DNA of 10,654 bases from an uncultured Prevotellaceae bacterium (lineage in GTDB: Bacteria; Bacteroidota; Bacteroidia; Bacteroidales; Bacteroidaceae). Positions 1 through 6,802 of the stretch are shown piece after piece; the first letter of the stretch is position 1; each line of letters opens with the position of its first letter. Where the stretch lies: contig CAMKMK010000069.1 in assembly GCA_946413885.1 (NCBI GenBank), forward strand, positions 1 to 10,654, given 5' to 3'. Under the pieces are notes generated by a model. That model was given only the letters and a program-made list of their open reading frames with translations, was not told the origin of the DNA and did not search any database. The position numbers and the translations under genes are program-made.

Positions 1-220
1 ACACGTTCTCTACTACCACAATACTTCCCAGACCTTCATTTTGTACATTTTCGTCTGAAGTTTCCTCCTTCTGGGTCTGTAGGATTTTACTTGTTCCTAA
101 ACGAATACCAAACTGTCTATTGCAATTTGAACACTGGAAGACTAATTGCTGACCTTCCGTGTATTGGGTTTCGTCGAAAGTGATGTAATTATCGCACTTG
201 GGGCAACGGACTCTTTTCAT
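1..220 (-). CDS. Zinc-ribbon protein, probably FHA-domain type (partial, C-terminus outside window)
   Basis: Seventy-three residues are visible from an ATG at 218-220; the gene continues past the left edge. The N-terminus is a compact zinc ribbon: CPKC at residues 6-9 and CSNC at 30-33, a four-cysteine metal site of the MJ0042/zinc-ribbon type. A polar, Glu/Gln-rich linker (about 45-62) follows, then a strand-like GLGSIVVVENV where the window ends. In Bacteroidales proteins with this same opening, that strand usually begins an FHA (phosphothreonine-binding) domain; this is recalled family knowledge and the FHA core is not visible here. No signal peptide or membrane segment is seen, so it should be cytoplasmic. 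It lies 29 bp downstream of the HU-SPOR gene on the same strand and is probably cotranscribed with it. The zinc ribbon is firm; the FHA assignment is tentative. Confidence 0.8.
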   Translation of the reverse strand, partial: MKRVRCPKCDNYITFDETQYTEGQQLVFQCSNCNRQFGIRLGTSKILQTQKEETSDENVQNEGLGSIVVVENV

Positions 221-249
221 CAGCCTTTTATGGTGTTGTCGGTAATAGA

Positions 250-1314
250 TTAGTTCAACTTCATAAACCAGCAATCCTTATATTCCTGGTTTTTGTGCAT
301 TTCTTTAATCTGCTCACGACAGCTCTCTTCTGTTTGGAATCCGCCGATAATGACTCTGCGAATCTTTCCATTGTCAAATATCTCAGCATTATAACCTGCT
401 TTCCTTAGATATTCTGTATATCTTTCAGCATTCTTTTGGGAGACAGCACTTGACATCACTATGCAATATTTCCCATGAGATATTTCTGGCTCATTAAGTT
501 TGGAAGATTCTTTCTTAACATAATTTTCTGTTGTTGAAGTTTTTTCCTCTATCAAATTCGTTGCAGAAGCTTTTTCTTCGACATTGGTTGTTGTTCCAGC
601 AGCTCTCGCGGTTTCAATTGTGGATTCATTATTTGTTTGTGATGTAGCCTGACGTGGAATCAAATTCTTAGGAAAGAAGATTTCCTTGTTTGAACTCAGA
701 TCAGTTGTCATGCTGGTGTTCTGCACAGGTGTGGAGAACAAAAAGAAGAGAACGATGGATGCCGCGATAGTAGTCACTACATTGAAAACCTTTCGGTTGA
801 GTCGGATGGTTATGTGATTATTATCTTTCTCTATCGCGGCTATTCGCTGAGTATTTTCTATACGAGTCTCAGCGGTCTTTAACAAAACATCAGGCAAGTA
901 GGAGGCTTGGAAAGTGTCCAGACCATAGAGCTCTGGTGCGGTTACGCCTGCCTTGCATGCTGAGAAAGATATGGGACTGAAATCATTCTCTTTAAAAAGA
1001 ACGCCGATACTGCCCAAGTCGAAAGAACCGTTGACGAGCAGTTCCTCATTTATCTGTTTTACATATTCATCAATCCACTTGAGTGCTTCTTCCGAACTTA
1101 TTTTGTAAAATTGCATGAGTGAACTTGTCAAAAGATTGTCGTTGTGACGTATCTTTTCGTTGAAATGAACCTGTCGATAGGGTGGCAAGAATAATTCTTC
1201 CTCTTCACTCCATTCACTGTTCATGTGACGTACAACAAAGGCTCCTAATTGTGGGACAATCAGGCAGTCGTTGCTAAGAAGCAAGTATTCTATATGTTTT
1301 GATAAATCGTTCAC
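250..1314 (-). CDS. HU/CCDC81-type DNA-binding-like domain, transmembrane helix and SPOR domain protein
   Basis: A 354-residue protein with three parts. Residues 1 to about 140 resemble the prokaryotic HU/CCDC81 module of the HU/IHF superfamily (LSKHIEYLLL, then IVPQLGAFVV, NDNLLTSSL, and a second half from about 75). A single hydrophobic helix spans about 176-197. A Thr/Glu/Lys-rich, low-complexity linker (about 200-278) leads to a C-terminal SPOR domain (about 281-354: KYCIVMSSAV, RKAGYNAEIF, RRVIIGGF). SPOR domains bind denuded peptidoglycan at division septa, so the expected topology is HU part in the cytoplasm and SPOR part in the periplasm. A role linking nucleoid and cell wall is inference. 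The start is GTG at 1312-1314: the HU domain begins at once, and the next ATG, at residue 31, would cut into it. A promoter-like TATATTTG ends 5 bp before it. The zinc-ribbon gene follows after 29 bp. Confidence 0.88.
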   Translation of the reverse strand: MNDLSKHIEYLLLSNDCLIVPQLGAFVVRHMNSEWSEEEELFLPPYRQVHFNEKIRHNDNLLTSSLMQFYKISSEEALKWIDEYVKQINEELLVNGSFDLGSIGVLFKENDFSPISFSACKAGVTAPELYGLDTFQASYLPDVLLKTAETRIENTQRIAAIEKDNNHITIRLNRKVFNVVTTIAASIVLFFLFSTPVQNTSMTTDLSSNKEIFFPKNLIPRQATSQTNNESTIETARAAGTTTNVEEKASATNLIEEKTSTTENYVKKESSKLNEPEISHGKYCIVMSSAVSQKNAERYTEYLRKAGYNAEIFDNGKIRRVIIGGFQTEESCREQIKEMHKNQEYKDCWFMKLN

Positions 1315-1319
1315 GAGTG

Positions 1320-1327
1320 CAAATATA
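1320..1327 (-). promoter_or_regulatory. Bacteroidetes-type -7 element for the HU-SPOR gene
   Basis: Read on the minus strand this is TATATTTG, a full match to TAnnTTTG. It ends 5 nt before the GTG start, so a transcript from it would begin at or next to the start codon. No good TTTG is seen at the -33 spacing; the nearest is a TTTC about 22 nt upstream. AT-rich DNA makes chance matches possible. Confidence 0.45.
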
Positions 1328-1367
1328 GGAATTTTTTCTGTAAAGTGAAGAAACTTTTTCCAATAAG

Positions 1368-1379
1368 TTTTTTTTTTTT
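1368..1379. repeat. 12-T homopolymer in a divergent promoter region
   Basis: An uninterrupted run of 12 T on the plus strand lies between the HU-SPOR gene and the DUF4738-type lipoprotein gene. It sits 7 bp upstream of the plus-strand -33 element, where A/T-tract UP elements act, and about 40 bp upstream of the minus-strand -7 element. Runs of this length are prone to slippage. A regulatory role is inference. Confidence 0.7.
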
Positions 1380-1386
1380 ATTCAAT

Positions 1387-1418
1387 GTTGTATAATCCAT
1401 GACTTTTTTATACCTTTG
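1387..1418 (+). promoter_or_regulatory. Bacteroidetes-type promoter of the DUF4738-type lipoprotein gene
   Basis: The -33 element is GTTG (1387-1390) and the -7 element is TACCTTTG (1411-1418), a full match to TAnnTTTG, with a 20-bp spacer. The transcript would start near 1423-1425, leaving only about 8-10 nt before the ATG at 1433. No Shine-Dalgarno motif is present, as usual for this phylum. Confidence 0.7.
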
Positions 1419-1432
1419 TATCAGATTATAAG

Positions 1433-2233
1433 ATGAACAAGAAAATTGTTTTATTCGCAGTTGCCATTATTATGGTTTCTTGTGGACATCGGTATCAGTA
1501 TAAGGTTGATGATATCGAAATACCTCAGCAAGATACTGTTGCGCTACGCAAGTTACAGGGGATTTGGGTTGACAACGATACTGAAGAGCCCTTATTTCGG
1601 GTGAATCAGGATTCCATATATTATCCAGACAGCACCAATCTTCCTCAGCAGATTTGTATTGTAGCCGACACGTTCTTTGTGGGACAAAATGCATATATCA
1701 TTGAGAATTTGGGCGAAAACATCTTCTCATTCCATTCCATGACGGGTGAACTGATTTGTGTTCGTCATACTGAGCAGGCTTCTGAAGACAGCTTGGCTTT
1801 CGTTCATCCCATGAATGCTCCAATCATTTATACGGAAGTAACGAAACGTGATACTATTGTCAACTATTTAGGCCATCGATATCATTGCTACATTGCCATT
1901 AATCCATCTACCAGAAAAGTTTATCGTACCAGTTATACGGATGAAGGTGTGGCTGTGCAGAATTACTACTTCGACAATCTGATTCACGTTTCCGTCTATT
2001 CAGGCAAGAATCGTATCTTTGGCAGGAACATAACCAAATCTACTTTTGAAGATTTGATTCCTGAGCAGTTCTTGTCACAAGCCACTTTGAGTGACATGAA
2101 GTTCAGCAATGTTGATGGTCAAGGCTTCCATTTTGATGCAAATGTTTGCATCCCCGACGGAGCCGCTTGTTATATGGTGGATATTACCATTGGCTTCGAC
2201 GGGGATGCAGATTATCACTTGATGGAATTCTGA
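1433..2233 (+). CDS. Predicted lipoprotein, DUF4738-like
   Basis: A 266-residue protein with a short signal peptide (MNKK, hydrophobic core, MVSC) whose Cys17 fits SPase II cleavage and lipid attachment. The mature part has no cysteine-rich or catalytic signature. It is rich in beta strands, with GIWVDND near residues 43-49, DSIYYPDS around 60-67 and TFFVGQNAYIIENL around 80-93. The pattern of 'residual function and a displayed value' strands recalls the Bacteroidetes lipoprotein family DUF4738, whose function is unknown; this assignment is from memory of the family pattern and is moderate. The ATG at 1433 follows a good promoter by about 14 nt and leads directly into the signal peptide. It has its own promoter and no plus-strand partner: the next gene converges on it, 30 bp away. 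The product should sit in the periplasm-facing leaflet or on the outer membrane. Confidence 0.8.
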   Translation: MNKKIVLFAVAIIMVSCGHRYQYKVDDIEIPQQDTVALRKLQGIWVDNDTEEPLFRVNQDSIYYPDSTNLPQQICIVADTFFVGQNAYIIENLGENIFSFHSMTGELICVRHTEQASEDSLAFVHPMNAPIIYTEVTKRDTIVNYLGHRYHCYIAINPSTRKVYRTSYTDEGVAVQNYYFDNLIHVSVYSGKNRIFGRNITKSTFEDLIPEQFLSQATLSDMKFSNVDGQGFHFDANVCIPDGAACYMVDITIGFDGDADYHLMEF

Positions 2234-2263
2234 CAAGAATCCCTCAAATGATGTTTTTCCCTT

Positions 2264-2920
2264 TTATTTCTTCTCTGTCTTTTCGGTTGTCTCTTCTTCA
2301 GCCTTGCCTTCAACGTCTTTGATCATCTCTTTAACGTCATCCTTGATCTTGTAGCGCTTATTCAAGCCTTTCACAACGTCATTTGTGATATCAAATTTTG
2401 GATTTGCAATCAGTAAATTGTCACCAGCCTTTATCATCACGTAATCGTACTTTTTTGTCTTGTTATAAACCTTCAAGAAAGCCTGGATGCTGTCACGAGC
2501 TTCCTCATTGATGCGAGCCTGCTCCATGTTGAATTCGCTGTTCAGACGGTCAGCCAGTTCTTGCAAATCCTGCTGTTCGCGGGCGATGTTGTTCTGTGCA
2601 CGCTCCAATTCATCACGAGTTGTGAAACCATTGTTCTCATATTTCTTCTGGAGGTTGGCAGCATGGGTTTCCAGAGTTTTCTGTTTTTGAGCTAAGGTTT
2701 TTTGAATGTTATTACCCTTTTGCGTCAGGACTTCGCTGTAGTCCTTGTACAATTGATACTGGCTCATCAGGGTGTCCAACTCTACGTAGGCAATTTTCAA
2801 CCCAGCAACTTCACCGGCCTCTTCGCCAGCGTTTTGCTCGTCTGCTTCTGCAGACTTGTTGCAGCCGACCATAGAGAGTCCCATAGCCAGAATTGCTGCT
2901 CCAAATAGATACTTCTTCAT
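2264..2920 (-). CDS. OmpH/Skp family periplasmic chaperone, lipoprotein form
   Basis: A 218-residue protein. The signal peptide ends in MVGC, so Cys20 is a likely lipidation site; an acidic linker rich in Ala, Glu and Gly follows (about 21-40). The Skp/OmpH pattern then starts: a beta strand KIAYVELDTLMSQYQLYKDY at about 42-61, long charged helices forming a coiled coil (about 62-150, many Gln, Lys, Glu), and the closing strands YDYVMIKAGDNLLIANPKFDIT (in two parts, about 158-179) with the usual 'D-I-T' followed by VVKGLNKRY. The last 20 residues are a Lys/Glu tail. Classical Skp is soluble and carries unfolded outer-membrane proteins as a trimer; this one would be membrane tethered. It lies 26 bp downstream of a small membrane protein gene and probably shares its promoter at 3181-3212. 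Family assignment is strong, the exact client set is unknown. Confidence 0.9.
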   Translation of the reverse strand: MKKYLFGAAILAMGLSMVGCNKSAEADEQNAGEEAGEVAGLKIAYVELDTLMSQYQLYKDYSEVLTQKGNNIQKTLAQKQKTLETHAANLQKKYENNGFTTRDELERAQNNIAREQQDLQELADRLNSEFNMEQARINEEARDSIQAFLKVYNKTKKYDYVMIKAGDNLLIANPKFDITNDVVKGLNKRYKIKDDVKEMIKDVEGKAEEETTEKTEKK

Positions 2921-2946
2921 TTGTTTTTTGTTATTTGTGAAAATTA

Positions 2947-3159
2947 TTACTTAACTCTTTCATTCACGTGATACGGATTTTCTCGCCGCTCGATGGCATC
3001 CATGCTTTGTACACAATGGATTCCTCGCTTGCGCATCTCTTTGCTGCCGCCTATATGCGTACTGCCAAACTTTCCTCCAGGCACTAAAAGCATTTTTATG
3101 CACAAAAGTAGCACGGCAAATGCAACAAAACAAACCGTAATCAACGCTAATCTCAACAT
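2947..3159 (-). CDS. Small single-span membrane protein of unknown function
   Basis: A 70-residue protein with one N-terminal hydrophobic segment (residues about 2-26, ending in LLLCIKMLLV) and a short basic, soluble tail containing GKFGSTHIGGSKEMRKRGIH and CVQSMD. I recall similar tails (a 'THxGxxKxxRKxGIxCxQ' pattern) in small membrane proteins from other Bacteroidales, so it looks like a conserved but uncharacterised family; no function is claimed. Reality as a gene is supported by a well-formed promoter ending 22 nt before its ATG (TTTG, 20 bp, TATCTTTG), by its place 26 bp ahead of the Skp-like lipoprotein gene, and by the signal-anchor composition. Overlapping frames on both strands have no such features. 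The hydrophobic segment has no clear cleavage site, so it is likely a membrane anchor. The single tail cysteine (about 49) is notable. Confidence 0.78.
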   Translation of the reverse strand: MLRLALITVCFVAFAVLLLCIKMLLVPGGKFGSTHIGGSKEMRKRGIHCVQSMDAIERRENPYHVNERVK

Positions 3160-3166
3160 TATTTAT

Positions 3167-3174
3167 TATATTTG
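3167..3174 (+). promoter_or_regulatory. -7 element of pepD
   Basis: TATATTTG is a full TAnnTTTG match, 42 bp before the pepD ATG. No TTTG or TTG is seen at the -33 distance (around 3143-3147), so the promoter may be weak or helped by a regulator. It points toward the minus-strand -7 element only 6 bp away, so the two promoters overlap. Confidence 0.5.
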
Positions 3175-3180
3175 CGACGG

Positions 3181-3212
3181 CAAAGATATAGAAAATGAAG
3201 TAATAATCCAAA
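3181..3212 (-). promoter_or_regulatory. Promoter of the small membrane protein and Skp-like lipoprotein genes
   Basis: On the minus strand TTTG (3212-3209) is followed after exactly 20 nt by TATCTTTG (3188-3181), a full match to both halves of the Bacteroidetes consensus. The transcript would start near 3176, leaving about 17 nt before the ATG at 3159. This is the best promoter in the window. Confidence 0.75.
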
Positions 3213-3216
3213 AAAT

Positions 3217-4677
3217 ATGAGTGAAATTGAATTGAAACCTTCTTGTGTATTCGATTGTTTTGCACAAGTTAACCAAGTTCCTCGCCCTTCGAAGAAAGAG
3301 GAACGTATGATTGCTTTCTTGATGGACTTCGGTCAGAAGTTGGGTTTAGAAACGAAGTGTGATGAGGTTGGTAACGTCCTTATCCGCAAGCCTGCTACTC
3401 CTGGAATGGAGAATCGAAAGACATTGATTCTGCAGAGCCACATGGATATGGTATGTGAGAAAAATGCAAACGTCGATTTCGATTTTCAGAATGACGCTAT
3501 TCAGACTTACATCGATGGCGAATGGATGAAAGCTAAGGGGACTACCCTGGGAGCTGATGATGGTATGGGAGTTGCTATGGAGATGGCTTTACTTCAGAGC
3601 AACGACATCGAGCATGGACCTATTGAGTGTGTCTTCACTCGTGACGAAGAGACTGGCTTGACGGGTGCTTTCGGCATGAAGTCTGGATTCATGAATGGAG
3701 AGATGCTGATCAATTTGGATAGTGAGGATGAAGGCGAGATCTTTGTCTCTTGTGCTGGTGGTTGTCGAACTACTGCGCAGTTCTCTTATGAGATTGAACC
3801 ATTACCTAAAGATTTCTTTACCTTCTCGTTAACTATCAAGGGATTACAGGGAGGCCATTCTGGCGATGATATAGATAAGAAACGTGCAAATGCCAATAAG
3901 TTGTTGGCTCGTTTTCTTTATGTCAGCCAGAAGAAGTTTGATCTTCGTTTGGTTGATATTCAGGCTGGCGGCCTTCACAATGCTATCCCTCGCGAGGCAT
4001 CTTGTGTTTGTGCTGTTCCTACTAAGGATAAAGAGCAGGTACGTATCGACTGGAATCTCTTTGCTGCTGATGTTGAAGAGGAATACAGCGTTACAGAGAA
4101 GACGCCTGAATTTATCCTCGAGAGTCAGGATTCTGCCACAGAGGCAATCGATAAGCGGACAAGTACTCGCTTGATTAGTGCTTTGCAAGCTGTTGATAAT
4201 GGGGTGTTCGCTATGTGTCAGGATATTGCTTTGGTAGAAACGAGTAGCAATCTTGCCAGCATTCGCCGTAATCCTGAAACAAAAACCATTGATATCAACA
4301 GTAGTCAGCGAAGCAGTATCTATAGTGCTCGATTGAATATGGCTAACACCTTAGCTGCTGTCTTCGAATTGGCAGGTGCTAAAGTTGAAATAGGTGAGGG
4401 TTATCCAGGTTGGAAAATGAATCCTGATAGCGAGATTCTTCGTATTGCCGTAGATCAGTATCGCAAGCTTTTCGCCAAAGAACCTGTCGTTCGTGGTATC
4501 CATGCAGGTTTGGAGTGTGGACTTTTCAGCGAGAAGTATCCTGGCCTTGATATGATTTCCATTGGCCCGACTCTACGTGGCGTACATTCTCCTGATGAGC
4601 GTCTTCTGATTCCAACTGTTCAGATGGTATGGGATCACCTGATTGCCATTTTGAAGAATATACCTGAAGCAAATTGA
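3217..4677 (+). CDS. pepD: Aminoacyl-histidine dipeptidase (Xaa-His dipeptidase, M20 family)
   Basis: A 486-residue cytosolic metallopeptidase that splits dipeptides, classically Xaa-His such as carnosine, using two zinc ions. The M20 landmarks are in order: SHMDMV with metal ligand His75 and catalytic Asp77; LGADDG with bridging Asp114; RDEETG with general base Glu144 and ligand Glu145; INLDSED with ligand Asp168; a dimerisation-type lid domain (about 190-390, beginning near SLTIKGLQGGHSGDD); and near the C-terminus GIHAGLECG (about 428-436) and the metal-ligand His of GVHSPDER (about 458). Length and motif spacing match PepD closely. There is no signal peptide. The ATG at 3217 is 42 bp after a -7 element. 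The next gene starts 93 bp downstream with no obvious terminator between. The likely role is peptide catabolism. The assignment is very secure; narrow substrate preference is not visible. Confidence 0.96.
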   Translation: MSEIELKPSCVFDCFAQVNQVPRPSKKEERMIAFLMDFGQKLGLETKCDEVGNVLIRKPATPGMENRKTLILQSHMDMVCEKNANVDFDFQNDAIQTYIDGEWMKAKGTTLGADDGMGVAMEMALLQSNDIEHGPIECVFTRDEETGLTGAFGMKSGFMNGEMLINLDSEDEGEIFVSCAGGCRTTAQFSYEIEPLPKDFFTFSLTIKGLQGGHSGDDIDKKRANANKLLARFLYVSQKKFDLRLVDIQAGGLHNAIPREASCVCAVPTKDKEQVRIDWNLFAADVEEEYSVTEKTPEFILESQDSATEAIDKRTSTRLISALQAVDNGVFAMCQDIALVETSSNLASIRRNPETKTIDINSSQRSSIYSARLNMANTLAAVFELAGAKVEIGEGYPGWKMNPDSEILRIAVDQYRKLFAKEPVVRGIHAGLECGLFSEKYPGLDMISIGPTLRGVHSPDERLLIPTVQMVWDHLIAILKNIPEAN

Positions 4678-4770
4678 TCTCCAGCTGATGTTTTGTGCTC
4701 CATTTTTTGCGGTGCTGGATAAGTATAATTGGATGCAATAAATCGGTTTGCTCTACGTTATAAATAAGGT

Positions 4771-6258
4771 ATGAGAACAGAGAAGACCCTACACAAATCA
4801 TTCACGATGCCTTTCCTTTGTTGGAGAGGTGTTGTGGGGTTCTTTTTGTTTACCTTATTCTTGTATTCTTGTTCTGAGTCAGTTTCTTATTCGACAAGCA
4901 CATCTGACAAGATTGCTTTCTCTGAGGATACTGTTAGATTTGATACGCTCATCTCCACCATTGGAAGTGCCACAAAGACGATGTCTGTCTACAATCGTAA
5001 CAAGGATGCATTACGTATCACTCATGTTCAATTAGGTAAAGGTCTTTCCAGTCCCTTCCGTGTCAACGTGGATGGTCAGTATCTTTACGGAGGCGTAGGA
5101 GAGGATTTCGAGATTCGCAAGAAAGATTCCATCGTTGTTCGCATCGAGGTCACACCTCCCCAAGTGGGTTCTGACGAGATTTTGACCTTTTCTGATGTGC
5201 TCACTTTCCGTTTGGAGAGTGGGATTGTACAGAATGTAGTCTTGACAGCTGGCTCTATCGATGCCTATATCATCCACGGTCTTGTCATCGATTGCGATTC
5301 CATTCTTTTTGCCGACAAGCCTTATGTCATCTACGATTCCTTGGTTGTTCATCCTGCCACTAAGTTGACCCTTCTTCCTGGCACACGTTTACTCTTCCAT
5401 GATGGCGCTTCAATGGAAGTTTATGGATCAGTAGATGCTGAGGGGACATTGGATAAACCAGTGATTTTCCGAGGTGACCGCATGGATCACATGTTTGATT
5501 ATCTTCTTTACGACAACACACCCAACCGTTGGGAAGGCATCAATCTGCATCGTGGTAGTAAAGATAACATCTTTGTGAATTGCGATATCCATAGTGGCTC
5601 TTATGGCATCATCTGCGATAGTACTACCGTAGAGGAAAATTTGTTGTATATCGAGAACACCATCATACACAATTTGGGTGGTGACGGCCTTCGTCTCAAC
5701 AATTGTGTTGCTCAGGTTGTCAACAGTCAGATAAGCAATACTTTGGGCACCTGCGTCTATATCTTTGGTGGAGCCTATCAGTTCCTTCATTGTACCATAG
5801 CCCAGTTCTATCCATTTGATGCAGATAGGGGTGATGCATTATATATAGCCAATCAGGTGGATGGCAGATATCGTGATCTCTACTACAGTTATTTCATCAA
5901 CTGTGTGATAACAGGTTATGGCGATGATGTCATCATGGGAAGTATAGTCGAGGGACAGGATTATACGTGCGATTATCTTTTCCATCATTGCTATCTCAAT
6001 ACGGTGGTTTCTGAGGATACGACACGTTTCTCGCATATCATTTATGATACAGAGGAGCAACCTCTGTGTGGGAGCGACAACTTTCAGACGTTTGATACCC
6101 ACAATTTCATCTATGATTTTACGCCCGACAGTTTGAGCACTATCCGCAACTTGGCTGATACCACTTATGTTGGCGAATTCATTTTCGATCGTTTGGGACG
6201 CAGTCGCTTGGCAGATGAAGCGCCAGATGCAGGATGCTATGAATACGTTAAGCCATGA
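4771..6258 (+). CDS. Lipoprotein with Ig-like domain and right-handed beta-helix
   Basis: A 495-residue predicted lipoprotein. FLYSC places lipidated Cys34 after a hydrophobic run (about 20-33). An alternative start at Met13 would give a more typical 21-residue signal peptide, and the sequence cannot decide between them. Residues about 50-160 look like an Ig-like beta sandwich (TVRFDTLISTIGSATKTMSV, NRNKDALRI, IVVRIEVTPP). From about 195 on, short repeated strands with turn glycines and asparagines (LLPGTRLLFHDG, MEVYGSVDAEG, WEGINLHRG, IFVNCDIHSG, GGDGLRLNNC) are typical of a parallel beta-helix, as in pectate-lyase-like and surface proteins. The C-terminal APDAGCYEY resembles the PDxGxYE ending of such Bacteroidetes proteins. 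No catalytic residues are recognisable, so substrate is unknown. It overlaps rlmH by 4 bp (ATGA), so the two are probably translationally coupled. Confidence 0.85.
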   Translation: MRTEKTLHKSFTMPFLCWRGVVGFFLFTLFLYSCSESVSYSTSTSDKIAFSEDTVRFDTLISTIGSATKTMSVYNRNKDALRITHVQLGKGLSSPFRVNVDGQYLYGGVGEDFEIRKKDSIVVRIEVTPPQVGSDEILTFSDVLTFRLESGIVQNVVLTAGSIDAYIIHGLVIDCDSILFADKPYVIYDSLVVHPATKLTLLPGTRLLFHDGASMEVYGSVDAEGTLDKPVIFRGDRMDHMFDYLLYDNTPNRWEGINLHRGSKDNIFVNCDIHSGSYGIICDSTTVEENLLYIENTIIHNLGGDGLRLNNCVAQVVNSQISNTLGTCVYIFGGAYQFLHCTIAQFYPFDADRGDALYIANQVDGRYRDLYYSYFINCVITGYGDDVIMGSIVEGQDYTCDYLFHHCYLNTVVSEDTTRFSHIIYDTEEQPLCGSDNFQTFDTHNFIYDFTPDSLSTIRNLADTTYVGEFIFDRLGRSRLADEAPDAGCYEYVKP

Positions 6259-6728
6259 AGACGATTCTGATGGTAGTGGGGAAGACTACCGATAAACCTT
6301 TCGCTGCTGCCATTCAGGAGTATGTCACTCGGATAAGCCACTATCTTTCCTTCAATATCGAGACAATTCCTGAGTTGAAAGGAACCAAAAGCTTGAGCGA
6401 GAGTGAGCAAAAGGAATGTGAGGCGAAATTGATTCGCAAGGCATTACAGCCAGGAGATTACATTGTGTTGCTCGATGAGCATGGAAAGGAACGCCGCAGC
6501 ATCGAGTTCGCACAATGGTTGCAGAAGAAGATGTCGGCAGGTCCTCGACGATTGGTTTTTGTGGTGGGAGGTCCTTATGGATTCGCTCCTTCCATCCATC
6601 AGCTGGCTGCCGAGGAAATAAGTCTTAGTCAGATGACGCTCAGTCACCAGATGATTCGCCTCCTGTTTACGGAACAGATGTATCGTGCATTGACGATACT
6701 CAATGGGGAGCCGTATCATCATGAATGA
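6255..6728 (+). CDS. rlmH: 23S rRNA (pseudouridine-1915-N3) methyltransferase
   Basis: A 157-residue SPOUT-family enzyme that uses S-adenosylmethionine to methylate N3 of pseudouridine 1915 in helix 69 of 23S rRNA, acting on the assembled 70S ribosome. Signature segments are all present: LLDEHGKERRS (about 72-82), the glycine-rich SAM loop of the trefoil knot VVGGPYGF (103-110), LSLSQMTLSHQM-type residues (here ISLSQMTLSHQMIRLLFTEQ, about 122-141) and the C-terminal YHH (154-156) needed for rRNA recognition. Length equals the family norm of about 155. Its ATG lies inside the stop of the upstream lipoprotein gene (ATGA, 6255-6258). The nadC gene follows. Assignment is essentially certain. Confidence 0.97.
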   Translation: MKTILMVVGKTTDKPFAAAIQEYVTRISHYLSFNIETIPELKGTKSLSESEQKECEAKLIRKALQPGDYIVLLDEHGKERRSIEFAQWLQKKMSAGPRRLVFVVGGPYGFAPSIHQLAAEEISLSQMTLSHQMIRLLFTEQMYRALTILNGEPYHHE

Positions 6729-6802
6729 CAGGAGCTTCCTCGTTGGTCAAAGTGATAGTTCATAACGATTGTTACATTATTATAATAAAAATAGAAAGAG
6801 AT

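Noticed and set aside
2993..3220. Plus-strand 75-residue frame ending at pepD
   Set aside because: Antisense to the small membrane protein, with unlikely composition and no promoter; it crosses the promoter gap.
2960..3265. Minus-strand 101-residue frame overlapping the small membrane protein and the pepD start
   Set aside because: No signal, domain or promoter fits it; the overlapping 70-residue frame has a promoter, a membrane segment and sensible spacing.
4680..4719. Inverted repeat TCCAGC / GCTGGA after pepD as a terminator
   Set aside because: Only a 6-bp stem around a 28-base loop and no T run following it; not convincing.
4724..4731. TATAATTG as a promoter for the beta-helix lipoprotein gene
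   Set aside because: One mismatch to TAnnTTTG and the nearest TTTG is at a wrong distance (14 bp); too weak to annotate.
6725..6802. Earlier nadC start overlapping the rlmH stop (ATGA)
   Set aside because: The 26 extra residues have no counterpart in NadC, and Met at 6803 begins a protein of normal length. The overlap could still matter for coupling.
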